A stretch of DNA of 64,000 nucleotides from Bacillota bacterium (GTDB lineage Bacteria; Bacillota; Clostridia; Lachnospirales; Lachnospiraceae): the NCBI GenBank assembly GCA_023437715.1, contig JAEZFK010000004.1:44435-108434 (forward strand). Reading direction: 5' to 3'. Position 1 is the first letter of the stretch; each line of letters starts with the position of its first letter. The notes below the pieces were generated by a model. It saw only the letters and a program-made list of their open reading frames with translations. It was not told the origin of the DNA and did not search any database. The translations under genes and the position numbers were made by a program. Shown here piece after piece: positions 49,594 through 57,232 of the stretch.

Positions 49594-49992
49594 TTACTGT
49601 GCAGATTTGGAAGTTTCAACCTTTGCATCTGCGGACTTGGAAGTCTCGGTCTTCGCATCTGCAGATTTAGAAGTTTCGGTCTTCGCATCTGCGGACTTGG
49701 AAGTCTCAACTTTTGCATCTGCTGCTTTAGAAGTCTCAGTCTTCGCATCTGCGGACTTGGAAGATTCAGCCTTTACATCTGCGCTGCTCTCTTCCTTTGA
49801 GGAAGATTCCTCTGCCTTGGTTTCTTTTACCGCCTCTTTGGTCTGTGCTGCGGTCGTAACCGCTTCTGTTGTTACCTCTGCCTTGGTTGCTGCTGTTGTC
49901 TCAGATGTCTTTGTGCTTCCACATGCAGAAATAGATGCCATCGTCAATACGGCTACACCTGTAAGTACCAGTTTCTTTGTTGTCAGTTTCAT
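49594..49992 (-). CDS. Small lipoprotein with C-terminal 10-residue tandem repeats
   Basis: 132-aa surface lipoprotein. The signal peptide ends ISA-Cys24. The remainder is low-complexity Thr/Ala/Glu/Lys/Ser; from residue 76 to the end it consists of five copies of a decapeptide ETSK[S/A]ADAK[T/V] and a partial sixth (the first copy begins ESSK). No folded domain is visible; it looks like a flexible surface stalk. The chosen ATG 49992 has AAGGAGG nearby; the long frame from 50112 crosses the promoter. Monocistronic, with a clear promoter (50084-50112) and terminator. Confidence 0.82.
   Translation of the reverse strand: MKLTTKKLVLTGVAVLTMASISACGSTKTSETTAATKAEVTTEAVTTAAQTKEAVKETKAEESSSKEESSADVKAESSKSADAKTETSKAADAKVETSKSADAKTETSKSADAKTETSKSADAKVETSKSAQ
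49597..49767 (-). repeat. 30-bp tandem repeats in the lipoprotein gene
   Basis: Five full 30-bp units and one partial unit, each coding for one decapeptide. The copies differ by few bases, which suggests recent expansion or homogenisation by slippage or recombination. Confidence 0.9.
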
Positions 49993-50083
49993 AATTATTA
50001 TCCTCCTTGCGACTACATAGGTGTTTATCGGTAATCTGTCTGCCGCAGCTTCATGTTGTCCTATGTCCCTGAAGCCGATTCCA

Positions 50084-50112
50084 AGTGTAGCACCAAGAAA
50101 GGAGGAAGTCAA
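50084..50112 (-). promoter_or_regulatory. Promoter of the repeat lipoprotein
   Basis: Minus strand: TTGACT (50112-50107), 17-bp spacer, TACACT (50089-50084). Predicts a ~90-nt leader. This lies in the 318-bp divergent gap 49993-50310; the other half of the gap holds the nitroreductase promoter and is otherwise AT-rich without visible features. Confidence 0.75.
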
Positions 50113-50233
50113 TGAAGATTCTATGTCGTTTCTTAAATAAAACTCATATAAATTTTTAAAATTTATTACGGTTAATTCTGGAAGAAACCGACTGGAAAAG
50201 TAGGAAAATCTGCTCTTGAACTTCTGTCTTCCA

Positions 50234-50262
50234 TTGCGAATCGGTTCGGTTTTTGCTATACT
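50234..50262 (+). promoter_or_regulatory. Promoter of the nitroreductase gene
   Basis: TTGCGA (50234-50239), 17-bp spacer, TATACT (50257-50262), 48 bp before the start codon. Confidence 0.65.
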
Positions 50263-50310
50263 AAATAAAATGGAAACATTAAAATCCAGACAAAGCAGGA
50301 GGAATTTTAT

Positions 50311-50880
50311 ATGTTGAAAGAACTGGTTACAAAATGCCGTACCTATCGGAGATTTTATGAGAATGAGGCCATTTCTGCAGAGGACTTAAGGGATCTTGTG
50401 GATTTAGCCAGGCTCACCGCTTCTACAGCCAATTCCCAGGCCTTGAAGTTTCGGTTATGCAACACACCTGAAGACAATGCCAAGGTATTTGAAACACTGG
50501 GCTGGGCCGGAGCCCTGCCGGATTGGGACGGACCGGAACAAGGAGAACGGCCGTCGGCTTACATCATCATCCTATGTGATTTATCCCTGGGAAAGAACAA
50601 GCTCCAGGACGACGGTATCGCCGCTCAAACCATGATGCTGGGCGCAGTGGAAAAAGGTTACGGCGGCTGCATTCTGGGCAATGTGCAAAGAAGCAGCCTG
50701 GCGGAAGCGCTTCATATCGACCCAGCCCGTTATTCCATTGATCTGGTTCTCGCTCTTGGAAAGCCAAAAGAGGAGGTCGTCATCGTTCCGGTTAAGGAAA
50801 ACGGGGATGTGCGTTATTACCGGGATGAAAATCAGGTTCATTATGTACCTAAAAGGGCTCTTGATGATCTGATTGTCTGA
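50311..50880 (+). CDS. Nitroreductase-family FMN protein
   Basis: 189-aa flavin oxidoreductase. KCRTYRRFYENEAISAEDL at the N-terminus is the usual FMN-phosphate binding start (Arg-Ser-x-Arg type), followed by ASTANSQALKFRL, GIAAQTMMLGAVEKGYGGCILG and the short C-terminal LALGKPKEEVV block. AGGAGG precedes ATG 50311. Monocistronic. The natural electron acceptor is not evident. Confidence 0.9.
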   Translation: MLKELVTKCRTYRRFYENEAISAEDLRDLVDLARLTASTANSQALKFRLCNTPEDNAKVFETLGWAGALPDWDGPEQGERPSAYIIILCDLSLGKNKLQDDGIAAQTMMLGAVEKGYGGCILGNVQRSSLAEALHIDPARYSIDLVLALGKPKEEVVIVPVKENGDVRYYRDENQVHYVPKRALDDLIV

Positions 50881-50883
50881 TGA

Positions 50884-50950
50884 TTGAAAAATGCAGAAGT
50901 AACCAGCGGTTATCCTGAAAACGGGAATATCCGCAGGTTTACTTCTGCAT
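50884..50950 (-). terminator. Terminator of the chaperone operon, convergent with nitroreductase
   Basis: Arms ATGCAGAAGTAA (50891-50902) and TTACTTCTGCAT (50939-50950) with an inner GCGG/CCGC stem; on the minus strand the stem ends in ATTTTTC. It lies three bases after the stop of the J-like gene. Confidence 0.75.
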
Positions 50951-50953
50951 TGC

Positions 50954-52384
50954 TTACTTTCCACAGCATTTTTTATATTTTTTTCCGCTGCCGCAGGGAC
51001 ATGGATCATTTCTTCCTATCTTCTCACCATCTCTTTTGTAGGTTCCATTTTCCAAAGAATCATAAGCATTCTCTTCCATGTCTGATGTAAGGGACAGCTT
51101 CGCTCCGGACGGATACCCCATCAGCCTTTTATATTTTTTCTCATATTTTCGGAACAGATACTCCTGGCTGGTGCAGTTTATCATCTCCTCCAGATATTTC
51201 CCCATTGCCTGCTTTAACTCCGGATATTCCTGCTGAACACGTATAAGCCCGGGTAAAATATCTTTCAAATCATTCACCATATAAAGAAGCATATCATAAA
51301 CAGCACTATCATCAAAATGGTTTTCAAGCATCTGACGTAAGAAAACAGCATCCTCACCAGTCTCATATCTGGCTGCGGATCCAGCCATCAGCAGACCATA
51401 CCAAAACTTTGAAGTCTCTTTGATTATTGCAGGAATAAGAGGGTCCTGCCTTATCTGGATTTCCTCGAGACAGGTTTTTACGTACATTAACTGGTTCTGG
51501 TTCCTGGCAGATATATTTTTTTCATTTTCCAAAATATATTTCCGATATCCGGGAAACTCCGGCTCCGCCGTTTCATCCTGCTCCAGAATATCAATTAAAT
51601 CACAGAAACTATAAAGCAGTGCATCTTCATAAATTCCGAATTCCGTCGGTATTTCCGTCATAATACCAAAAATTTTTTCGAAATGATTCAAAAACCATTG
51701 CGGCTCCGCCCCTGACATATAGTCTGAAATCATACAAAGTATGCCGCTCATGCTTTCTGCATCCTCTCTGGTATGCTTTTCCAAATGACTGTAATATTTC
51801 AGGACCCTTTCACTGATTTCACAAACCAGTTCCGGATTTCCATCCGTGATGGCAGTATCAATAAACTTATCATAAAAGCAAAGGCTTTCCGCCTCTTTCC
51901 TGTATAATGTATAATAAGTCTGAAAAGCCTTATTATGCCATCCCCTCATACGGTAGGAATCCCCCAGCTGCTCCAGATATTCCAAATTATCCTTATGTTT
52001 CCTGCAAAGCTCCTCCCACAGCTTAACGGCTTTCCCGGTATTGTTATTCAGGATATATGACCTTCCAAGTAAAACCCGGAATTCTAAAAGCTCTGCAATG
52101 CTTAATACCCTCACACACAAGGCAATCGCCTGATCATATTCCTCTTCTTTCATCCATTCCAGAACCTGATAATACGGCTTTTCGAACTCCCTTGGGAGCT
52201 GCAGGACTTTCTGAACATTGGCTAAATTTGTTTCCTCCTGTAAATATTCGTAAGCTTCCCGGATTTCCTTAAACTTCTCCGGCTCTTTCTCAGGTGTGTA
52301 CTGGCGTATCAGTTTAAAATACGCCCTTTTCACCTCCTGTTTCTCTGCCCCGGGAGCCAGCTGCAGTACTTTATATGGATTCAT
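50954..52384 (-). CDS. J-domain-like protein with helical repeats and C-terminal SEC-C zinc motif
   Basis: 476-aa protein. Residues 1-55 form a J domain by sequence (NPYKVLQLAPGAEKQEVKRA, then KFKEIREAYEYLQEE), but the HPD tripeptide that stimulates Hsp70 reads Thr-Pro-Glu. The middle (about 70-440) is helical with TPR-like features (ALCVRVLSIAELLEFRVLLG, KAVKLWEELCRKHKDNLEYL). The last 22 residues are a SEC-C zinc motif (NDPCPCGSGKKYKKCC), known from SecA, where it binds SecB and ribosomes. It lies 40 bp after the HscC-like Hsp70 gene and is followed by a terminator, so it is the final gene of the chaperone operon. A co-chaperone or substrate adaptor role is likely; the lack of HPD means the mode of contact with Hsp70 may differ. 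Confidence 0.85.
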   Translation of the reverse strand: MNPYKVLQLAPGAEKQEVKRAYFKLIRQYTPEKEPEKFKEIREAYEYLQEETNLANVQKVLQLPREFEKPYYQVLEWMKEEEYDQAIALCVRVLSIAELLEFRVLLGRSYILNNNTGKAVKLWEELCRKHKDNLEYLEQLGDSYRMRGWHNKAFQTYYTLYRKEAESLCFYDKFIDTAITDGNPELVCEISERVLKYYSHLEKHTREDAESMSGILCMISDYMSGAEPQWFLNHFEKIFGIMTEIPTEFGIYEDALLYSFCDLIDILEQDETAEPEFPGYRKYILENEKNISARNQNQLMYVKTCLEEIQIRQDPLIPAIIKETSKFWYGLLMAGSAARYETGEDAVFLRQMLENHFDDSAVYDMLLYMVNDLKDILPGLIRVQQEYPELKQAMGKYLEEMINCTSQEYLFRKYEKKYKRLMGYPSGAKLSLTSDMEENAYDSLENGTYKRDGEKIGRNDPCPCGSGKKYKKCCGK

Positions 52385-52424
52385 AAGCTTCCTCCTTTAA
52401 TCACAACCTACCCAAACCGGATAA

Positions 52425-54119
52425 TTAATCCAACAGGTCAAGAAGCTCCTCTTCAATATCCTCAAGCTCCCCCTGACTGCGGTTCAGAATAATTGCCTCT
52501 TTCAGAGCATCCAGTATTTCCTCAATTTCAATACTGTCCAGCGTATCATCTTTCTGCCCAGCCAGCCATCTTTCTGCCTTTCGGATCGTCGACCGGAACT
52601 TTTTTGCCATAGGGGACTTGTCCCACCGGCTGATATCAAGTTCCTCCCGCTCTCTCGGTTCTTTCATATCAATGGAAACAGAGGCTTCTTCCCCTGTTGA
52701 CACCACAGTCGCCGTAACTATAAGAATGCCATTTATGTCATAGGAAAATCCCACATCTATTTTTTCTTTTCCTGCCTTTGCCGGGGGAAATTTTCCAACG
52801 CTGAATTTCCCTAAAAGTATATTATCGGTGGCGAACTCCTTTTCCCCCTGATATACCTCAATTTGGGCATATCGCTGATTATCTGCTGCCGTACTGTAGC
52901 GCTTCGTTCTGGTAACCGGTATGGTTGTGTTACGTGGAACCAGAATATCCAGGTAATTATCAAACGGCATTCCAAACATATCAATCAGAACACGGACACC
53001 AAGAGCATAGGGGGCCACATCGGTAATCATAATCCCCTCCTGTGCGTCAATTTCTCCGCTCACAATCGATGCCTGTACCGCCGCACCCATGGCAACTGCA
53101 AGGTCAGGATCCAACAGCGGCTCCGGCTTCTTTCCCAGAAGGCTCTCCACATATCTGCCAATATAAGGAATTCTGGTAGTTCCTCCCGTCAGTAATATAA
53201 GATCCACATCCGCTCCTGTGTATCCGCTGTCAGCCAGCACTGTCTCAATGGGCCTTCTTGTCAGTTCAACCAGATCGGCAATCATCTCTTCAAACATATC
53301 CACAGTTATGGTTTCCTGAACCGTAACCGGCGCTCCGTCAGCCAGGGCCAGCATTGGGAGAAGAATCTCATAGCTCTCCTGACCGCTTAATGCTGTCTTG
53401 CATTTGATTGCGGCTTCACGCAGCTTTACCATTGCATAGATATCCCCGCTTAAGTCCACATGATATTTTTCTTTCCCAACCCGGAGCAGGTAATCGATGA
53501 GACGCTGGTCAAACTCCTTACCGCCCAATTCGTTGTTTCCGCTGCTTGCCTTAACCTCCAGAACCCCGTCAAACATCTCCAGCAGAGTCACATCAAAGGT
53601 ACCGCCTCCAAAGTCATATACCAATATCCTGCTTTCCTCAGTGATGTGTTCTATACCATAGCACAAAGCTGCTGCCGTAGGTTCATTCAAGATTCTCTCT
53701 ACCGATAGTCCGGCCAGCTTTCCTGCTTCCAGAGTCGCCTTTCTCTGATCGTTATTAAAATATGCGGGAACTGTGATAACCGCACTGTCTATGGGCTCTT
53801 TCAAATAATTCTCGGCGCAGGCTTTCAGATGCACAAGCAGCTTGGCAGAAAGCTCCTCCGGAGTATAGTATTGATTTGACAGGCGGATTCTTTCTCCGCT
53901 TCCCATTTTACGCTTGACCTCTGTCACCGTATCCTGCGGATACAGCAGCTGCCGCTCCTCTGCTTCTTCTCCTATAACAAAACGTCCCTCTTTCTTTCCA
54001 ATAACAGAAGGCGTGATGCCCTTTCCCCTTTCATTGGGAATGACAAACGGCATTCCATCCACCAATACCGCCACCTCTGAGGTTGATGTTCCCAGATCAA
54101 TTCCAATCACCCTTTTCAT
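52425..54119 (-). CDS. HscC-like short Hsp70 chaperone
   Basis: 564-aa Hsp70-family ATPase, shorter than DnaK (~610-640 aa) and close to E. coli HscC (556 aa). ATPase motifs: IGIDLGTSTSEVAV, PSVIG, NEPTAAALCYGIE, VYDFGGGTFDVTLLEM and LLTGGTTRIPYIG. The substrate-binding beta domain contains DINGILIVTATVV as in HscC. The lid is short and ends in acidic residues (EDIEEELLDLLD) rather than the EEVD-like or Gly-rich DnaK tail. The start ATG overlaps the stop of the GrpE-like gene (TGATG), so both are coupled. The main DnaK operon is not in this window; no CIRCE element is seen here. It probably works with the J-like protein encoded next on a specialised set of substrates. Confidence 0.9.
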   Translation of the reverse strand: MKRVIGIDLGTSTSEVAVLVDGMPFVIPNERGKGITPSVIGKKEGRFVIGEEAEERQLLYPQDTVTEVKRKMGSGERIRLSNQYYTPEELSAKLLVHLKACAENYLKEPIDSAVITVPAYFNNDQRKATLEAGKLAGLSVERILNEPTAAALCYGIEHITEESRILVYDFGGGTFDVTLLEMFDGVLEVKASSGNNELGGKEFDQRLIDYLLRVGKEKYHVDLSGDIYAMVKLREAAIKCKTALSGQESYEILLPMLALADGAPVTVQETITVDMFEEMIADLVELTRRPIETVLADSGYTGADVDLILLTGGTTRIPYIGRYVESLLGKKPEPLLDPDLAVAMGAAVQASIVSGEIDAQEGIMITDVAPYALGVRVLIDMFGMPFDNYLDILVPRNTTIPVTRTKRYSTAADNQRYAQIEVYQGEKEFATDNILLGKFSVGKFPPAKAGKEKIDVGFSYDINGILIVTATVVSTGEEASVSIDMKEPREREELDISRWDKSPMAKKFRSTIRKAERWLAGQKDDTLDSIEIEEILDALKEAIILNRSQGELEDIEEELLDLLD

Positions 54120-54703
54120 CAGAATGTATCCTCCTTATACTGATAAACCGTAATTCTGGCCTTATTAAGTACTTCTCCCTGAAAGATGGCGCCAGGAGTA
54201 ATGACCTGACAAACCCTGTTATTCTTTTCTTTCTGTTCGGTTTCACAAATCCCGATCACTTCATGTACAGTAAAATCAACCGGTATGCCGGTTTCTTTAA
54301 TAATCTTCAAACCTGAGCTTTCCATGCTGCCACATAGCTGCTCTCTCATCTTATGAAGCTGCTTTACCCATTCCGAGTCCTCCCCTTCAGACTCACAATG
54401 CATTCGTTCGATCTGATGAAAGCCCTCATCATAGTTCAGAACATACCCGGTCAGCGTCTTTTCCCGCTCCTTTATAGAGTTCCGCTCTTCCACGGCAATT
54501 CTGTATTCTTCAAGGTTCTGCAGAATATCCTCAATTATCGTTTCACTTTTTCTCTGTCTGGTTAACAACTTTTGATAATTCTCTCTCTGAAGACTCCACT
54601 GCTCTTCCTGAAATGTATTCTGCTTCTGTAGTTTATCGAGAATCAGCTGAATTTTGCCAATATTCTCTTTATTCTTTTTTCGATTTTCCCAAAAAGGTAA
54701 CAT
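54119..54703 (-). CDS. GrpE-like nucleotide exchange factor of the Hsp70 operon
   Basis: 194-aa protein. The first ~110 residues are a long charged coiled coil (KNKENIGKIQLILDKLQKQN onward). The C-terminal ~60 residues resemble the GrpE beta domain: FTVHEVIGICETEQKEKNN, then VCQVITPGAIFQGEVLNKAR and ITVYQYKE, compared with the HEAV, G-Y and L-R-A-V-KV pattern of GrpE. Sequence identity with true GrpE is low, so this call depends on the domain order and on its place directly before an Hsp70 gene, with one-base overlap. A short palindrome CATTCCGGAATG lies about 75 bp upstream of its start and might be a regulatory site. Confidence 0.75.
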   Translation of the reverse strand: MLPFWENRKKNKENIGKIQLILDKLQKQNTFQEEQWSLQRENYQKLLTRQRKSETIIEDILQNLEEYRIAVEERNSIKEREKTLTGYVLNYDEGFHQIERMHCESEGEDSEWVKQLHKMREQLCGSMESSGLKIIKETGIPVDFTVHEVIGICETEQKEKNNRVCQVITPGAIFQGEVLNKARITVYQYKEDTF

Positions 54704-54834
54704 GCTTCTTAACTCCTGTTAATCCATATATAATTGAATGTGCTTCTTCGTTCCGTATGAGTATAAATATAACATTCCGGAATGAAAAGTTCCAGCAGTT
54801 TCTATAGCTTTAGAATAAAACGGGGCAGGGAAAT

Positions 54835-55215
54835 CTAAAAGAGATGGCCACATTTGGGGCAGTAGTCAAAATCTTCTGTAGTTTCATATCCACAGTTTGA
54901 ACAGCATTTCCGGTTCCACTGGTTTGTCCTTTGGCCGGACTGGACCAGGGTTAAATCCTGTTGGCTGATGTCTATGGACTCTCCCCGCTGCAGTCTCTTT
55001 CCTTTTTCCGGATTCAGTTCATATACCGTATTACAGCAGGACATCTGGACGTAGTAATGGCGGTCCCATTTTATGATGGGAATGAAAAAGATGCTGAAAT
55101 AGCTGTAGGTCATAAATACCTGATATCGGCCGTAGCTGCCGCATAGGTTGCAGATTACGGTTTTGGTGTAATCAAGTATTTTCTTTGCCTGGCTCATGCC
55201 GCAAATAAAAAACAT
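54835..55215 (-). CDS. Zinc-ribbon protein upstream of the chaperone operon
   Basis: 126-aa protein. Two Cys pairs near the ends can bind zinc: CNLCG (about residues 22-26) with CC near residue 60, and a C-terminal zinc-ribbon CCSNCGYETTEDFDYCPKCG. A hydrophobic, aromatic stretch (YSYFSIFFIPII) lies between; it resembles small zinc-ribbon proteins with a TM or interface segment seen in Clostridia. ATG 55215 follows AGGAGG. It lies 131 bp upstream of the GrpE-like gene on the same strand; a functional link is possible. No known function. Confidence 0.75.
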   Translation of the reverse strand: MFFICGMSQAKKILDYTKTVICNLCGSYGRYQVFMTYSYFSIFFIPIIKWDRHYYVQMSCCNTVYELNPEKGKRLQRGESIDISQQDLTLVQSGQRTNQWNRKCCSNCGYETTEDFDYCPKCGHLF

Positions 55216-55410
55216 AGTGGTCCTCCTGTGGTATGTGATGGCTGGCTTACGGGCAACGATGCCTCTAATTGATGATTCATATGGCTAAATTTAAAGTACA
55301 TTTAAGGGAAACAGAATATCTTCACGACCAAAGCATTGAGTGAAGTCTTCCAGTATTCATTCAAGGACATCCGGGTAATCAACAACATATCCCCCACGGC
55401 CTGCTTGCTC

Positions 55411-56463
55411 CTATTCTTCCATAATTCCCATGATTTTTACATAATCCTCTGTCTTATCCCTCATAATAGAAAATCCCTTTTCCATTTCCTCAAAAGGGAA
55501 ACGATGAGAAATCAGCTCTTTGGGATTTACCCTGTTTTGTTCCAGACGTTCCATTACATAATGCCAATCATCCTGTATATTATGATCAAATGAAGAATTC
55601 CATGTACCGGTTACAGTAAGCTGATTACGCAAAATCTTCCAATATACGGCTCTATCAAACATCATGTCTGTATAAGGATTTCCCACCAGCATAATTTTAC
55701 CGCCAGGAGCAGCATTATTTACCGCCAGCAGAACGGTTTCATTCCTGCCGACACATTCAAAGAATACATCTGCCCCCCGTCCATTGGTCCGCTCCATAAT
55801 CCATGCTTGCGCATCTTTCTCCCTGTAATCGCAATATTTCTCTTCGGCAATGCCCATGCGATGCACAATTTTCTTTTGGGAATCTTTATTTCCGATAACT
55901 AAAATATTTTCTATGCCCGCTTCTTTTAAGAACATCAAAAGCAAAAGCCCAATTGTCCCCAAACCGCAGACTGCAATGGTGTCCTGCTTCCCCGGCTGGA
56001 TTCTCCTCATGGCATGAACCGCCACTGCCATGGGCTCTAACATGGCTGCTTCCTCAAAGGAAACCTGATCCGGCAGGGCAATCAGATTGTCTGCCGGTAC
56101 TGCCACATACCCGGCAAAACCTCCATCCCGTCGTGAACCCAGATAATCATAGTTCTTACACATCTCATACTGCTTCTTCCTGCAAGATTCACATGTGCGG
56201 CAGGGAATCAACGGGAAAACACCCACCCGTTTTCCCTGCCATATCTGGTCAACGTTCTTTCCAATGCTTGAGACCACTCCCGAAAACTCATGCCCAGGAA
56301 TCAGGGGGAAAGTGTATGTTCCATTCTTAAAAATTCGTGGAATATCCGAACCGCAAATTCCCGCCGCCCGGACAGCTACAATTACTTCATTTTCACCCGG
56401 AACCGGATCCGGCACAGTGTTCAAACGGAAATCACCAATATCATATAATACATATGCCTTCAT
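55411..56463 (-). CDS. Zinc-dependent medium-chain dehydrogenase, TarJ/galactitol-P-dehydrogenase-like
   Basis: 350-aa NAD(P)-dependent polyol-phosphate dehydrogenase. Catalytic zinc ligands: Cys37 (GICGSD), His58-Glu59 (GHEF); structural zinc: Cys88, Cys91, Cys94, Cys102. The nucleotide site is AVCGLGTIGLLLLMFLKEAG. The family includes ribulose-5-phosphate reductase (TarJ) and galactitol-1-phosphate dehydrogenase. With the IspD/TarI-like cytidylyltransferase directly upstream and a pentulose-phosphate epimerase before that, reduction of a ketose phosphate to a polyol phosphate for a CDP-polyol is the most likely role. Last gene of the cluster on this side. Confidence 0.85.
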   Translation of the reverse strand: MKAYVLYDIGDFRLNTVPDPVPGENEVIVAVRAAGICGSDIPRIFKNGTYTFPLIPGHEFSGVVSSIGKNVDQIWQGKRVGVFPLIPCRTCESCRKKQYEMCKNYDYLGSRRDGGFAGYVAVPADNLIALPDQVSFEEAAMLEPMAVAVHAMRRIQPGKQDTIAVCGLGTIGLLLLMFLKEAGIENILVIGNKDSQKKIVHRMGIAEEKYCDYREKDAQAWIMERTNGRGADVFFECVGRNETVLLAVNNAAPGGKIMLVGNPYTDMMFDRAVYWKILRNQLTVTGTWNSSFDHNIQDDWHYVMERLEQNRVNPKELISHRFPFEEMEKGFSIMRDKTEDYVKIMGIMEE

Positions 56464-56518
56464 GTGTTTGTTCCTCCTGGTACTCTCAATTTACGCTTTA
56501 TCCAGCTTCAGTCCCCCT

Positions 56519-57220
56519 TTAGCATTCGGCCCCCATCATCTTCTTAAAGCGTTTCAAATCATTCAGCGTAGTAATCTTAAAATTCCTTTCATCCCCTGGA
56601 ACCATCACAATATCCAAGCCCATAAGGATTGCAGGTTCTGTCGAACCATTGATATGCAAAATCTGCTCCGGTAAAAGCTTTGCATTTGCTTTATAATATC
56701 TGCCCAGACGGAACACCTCCGGAGCCTGTCCTGCAAATATCCGGCTTCTGTCTAAAAGCTCTGACACATTCTGTCCGTCACGGCTAAAGTATACCGTATC
56801 TTTCATTGGAAGCACCGGCATGGCACCGTCATGCCCGCAGGCAGCATTGAGACAATCTGTAATCTGGCCTTTGGACAGCAATGGACGTGCCGCATCATGA
56901 ACCAGAACAAGGTCATCCTCTCCTGCATATTTTCGAATGTCCTGTAATCCATGAAATATGGATAATTGACGGTTTTCACCTGGTCGCGAGAATCCATAAA
57001 TCTTTCCTGTATCAATACTCTGCAGAACGGCTTCCTGCAGGATTGCATCCTGCCACGATGTATCTGCTACAATTTGAATCGCATCAATCTCATCATGCTC
57101 AGCAAGCGTCTCAAGACAGTAAGTAATTATCATCCTGCCGTCTACATCGATATATTGTTTCGGAATGTCTTCTCCGACCCGTGTCCCACTGCCCCCCGAC
57201 AAAATCAATGCAATATTCAT
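56519..57220 (-). CDS. IspD/TarI-family cytidylyltransferase
   Basis: 233-aa nucleotidyltransferase. The Gly-rich CTP site ILSGGSGTRVGEDIPKQY and VHDAARPLLS identify the family. It could be IspD (MEP cytidylyltransferase, isoprenoids), but the operon with a TarJ-like dehydrogenase and a pentulose epimerase favours TarI, making CDP-ribitol or a related CDP-polyol for surface polymers. ATG 57220 has GGAGCTGACAGG upstream. Confidence 0.85.
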   Translation of the reverse strand: MNIALILSGGSGTRVGEDIPKQYIDVDGRMIITYCLETLAEHDEIDAIQIVADTSWQDAILQEAVLQSIDTGKIYGFSRPGENRQLSIFHGLQDIRKYAGEDDLVLVHDAARPLLSKGQITDCLNAACGHDGAMPVLPMKDTVYFSRDGQNVSELLDRSRIFAGQAPEVFRLGRYYKANAKLLPEQILHINGSTEPAILMGLDIVMVPGDERNFKITTLNDLKRFKKMMGAEC

Positions 57221-57232
57221 TCCTGTCAGCTC

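Noticed and set aside
49605..49785. Direct repeats considered as a CRISPR array.
   Set aside because: The 30-bp units are contiguous without spacers and code for a decapeptide in a lipoprotein.
54704..54834. Search for a CIRCE element (TTAGCACTC-N9-GAGTGCTAA) before the chaperone operon.
   Set aside because: Not present; only a 12-bp palindrome CATTCCGGAATG was found, which does not fit HrcA or CtsR sites.
55281..55404. Short plus-strand reading frame (20 codons from ATG 55281) followed in the same frame by further open codons after the stop; looked like a broken gene or transposase remnant.
   Set aside because: The pieces are too short to match any family by eye, no terminal repeats are visible, and no ribosome site precedes the ATG. 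Kept only as a remark on the 195-bp gap 55216-55410.
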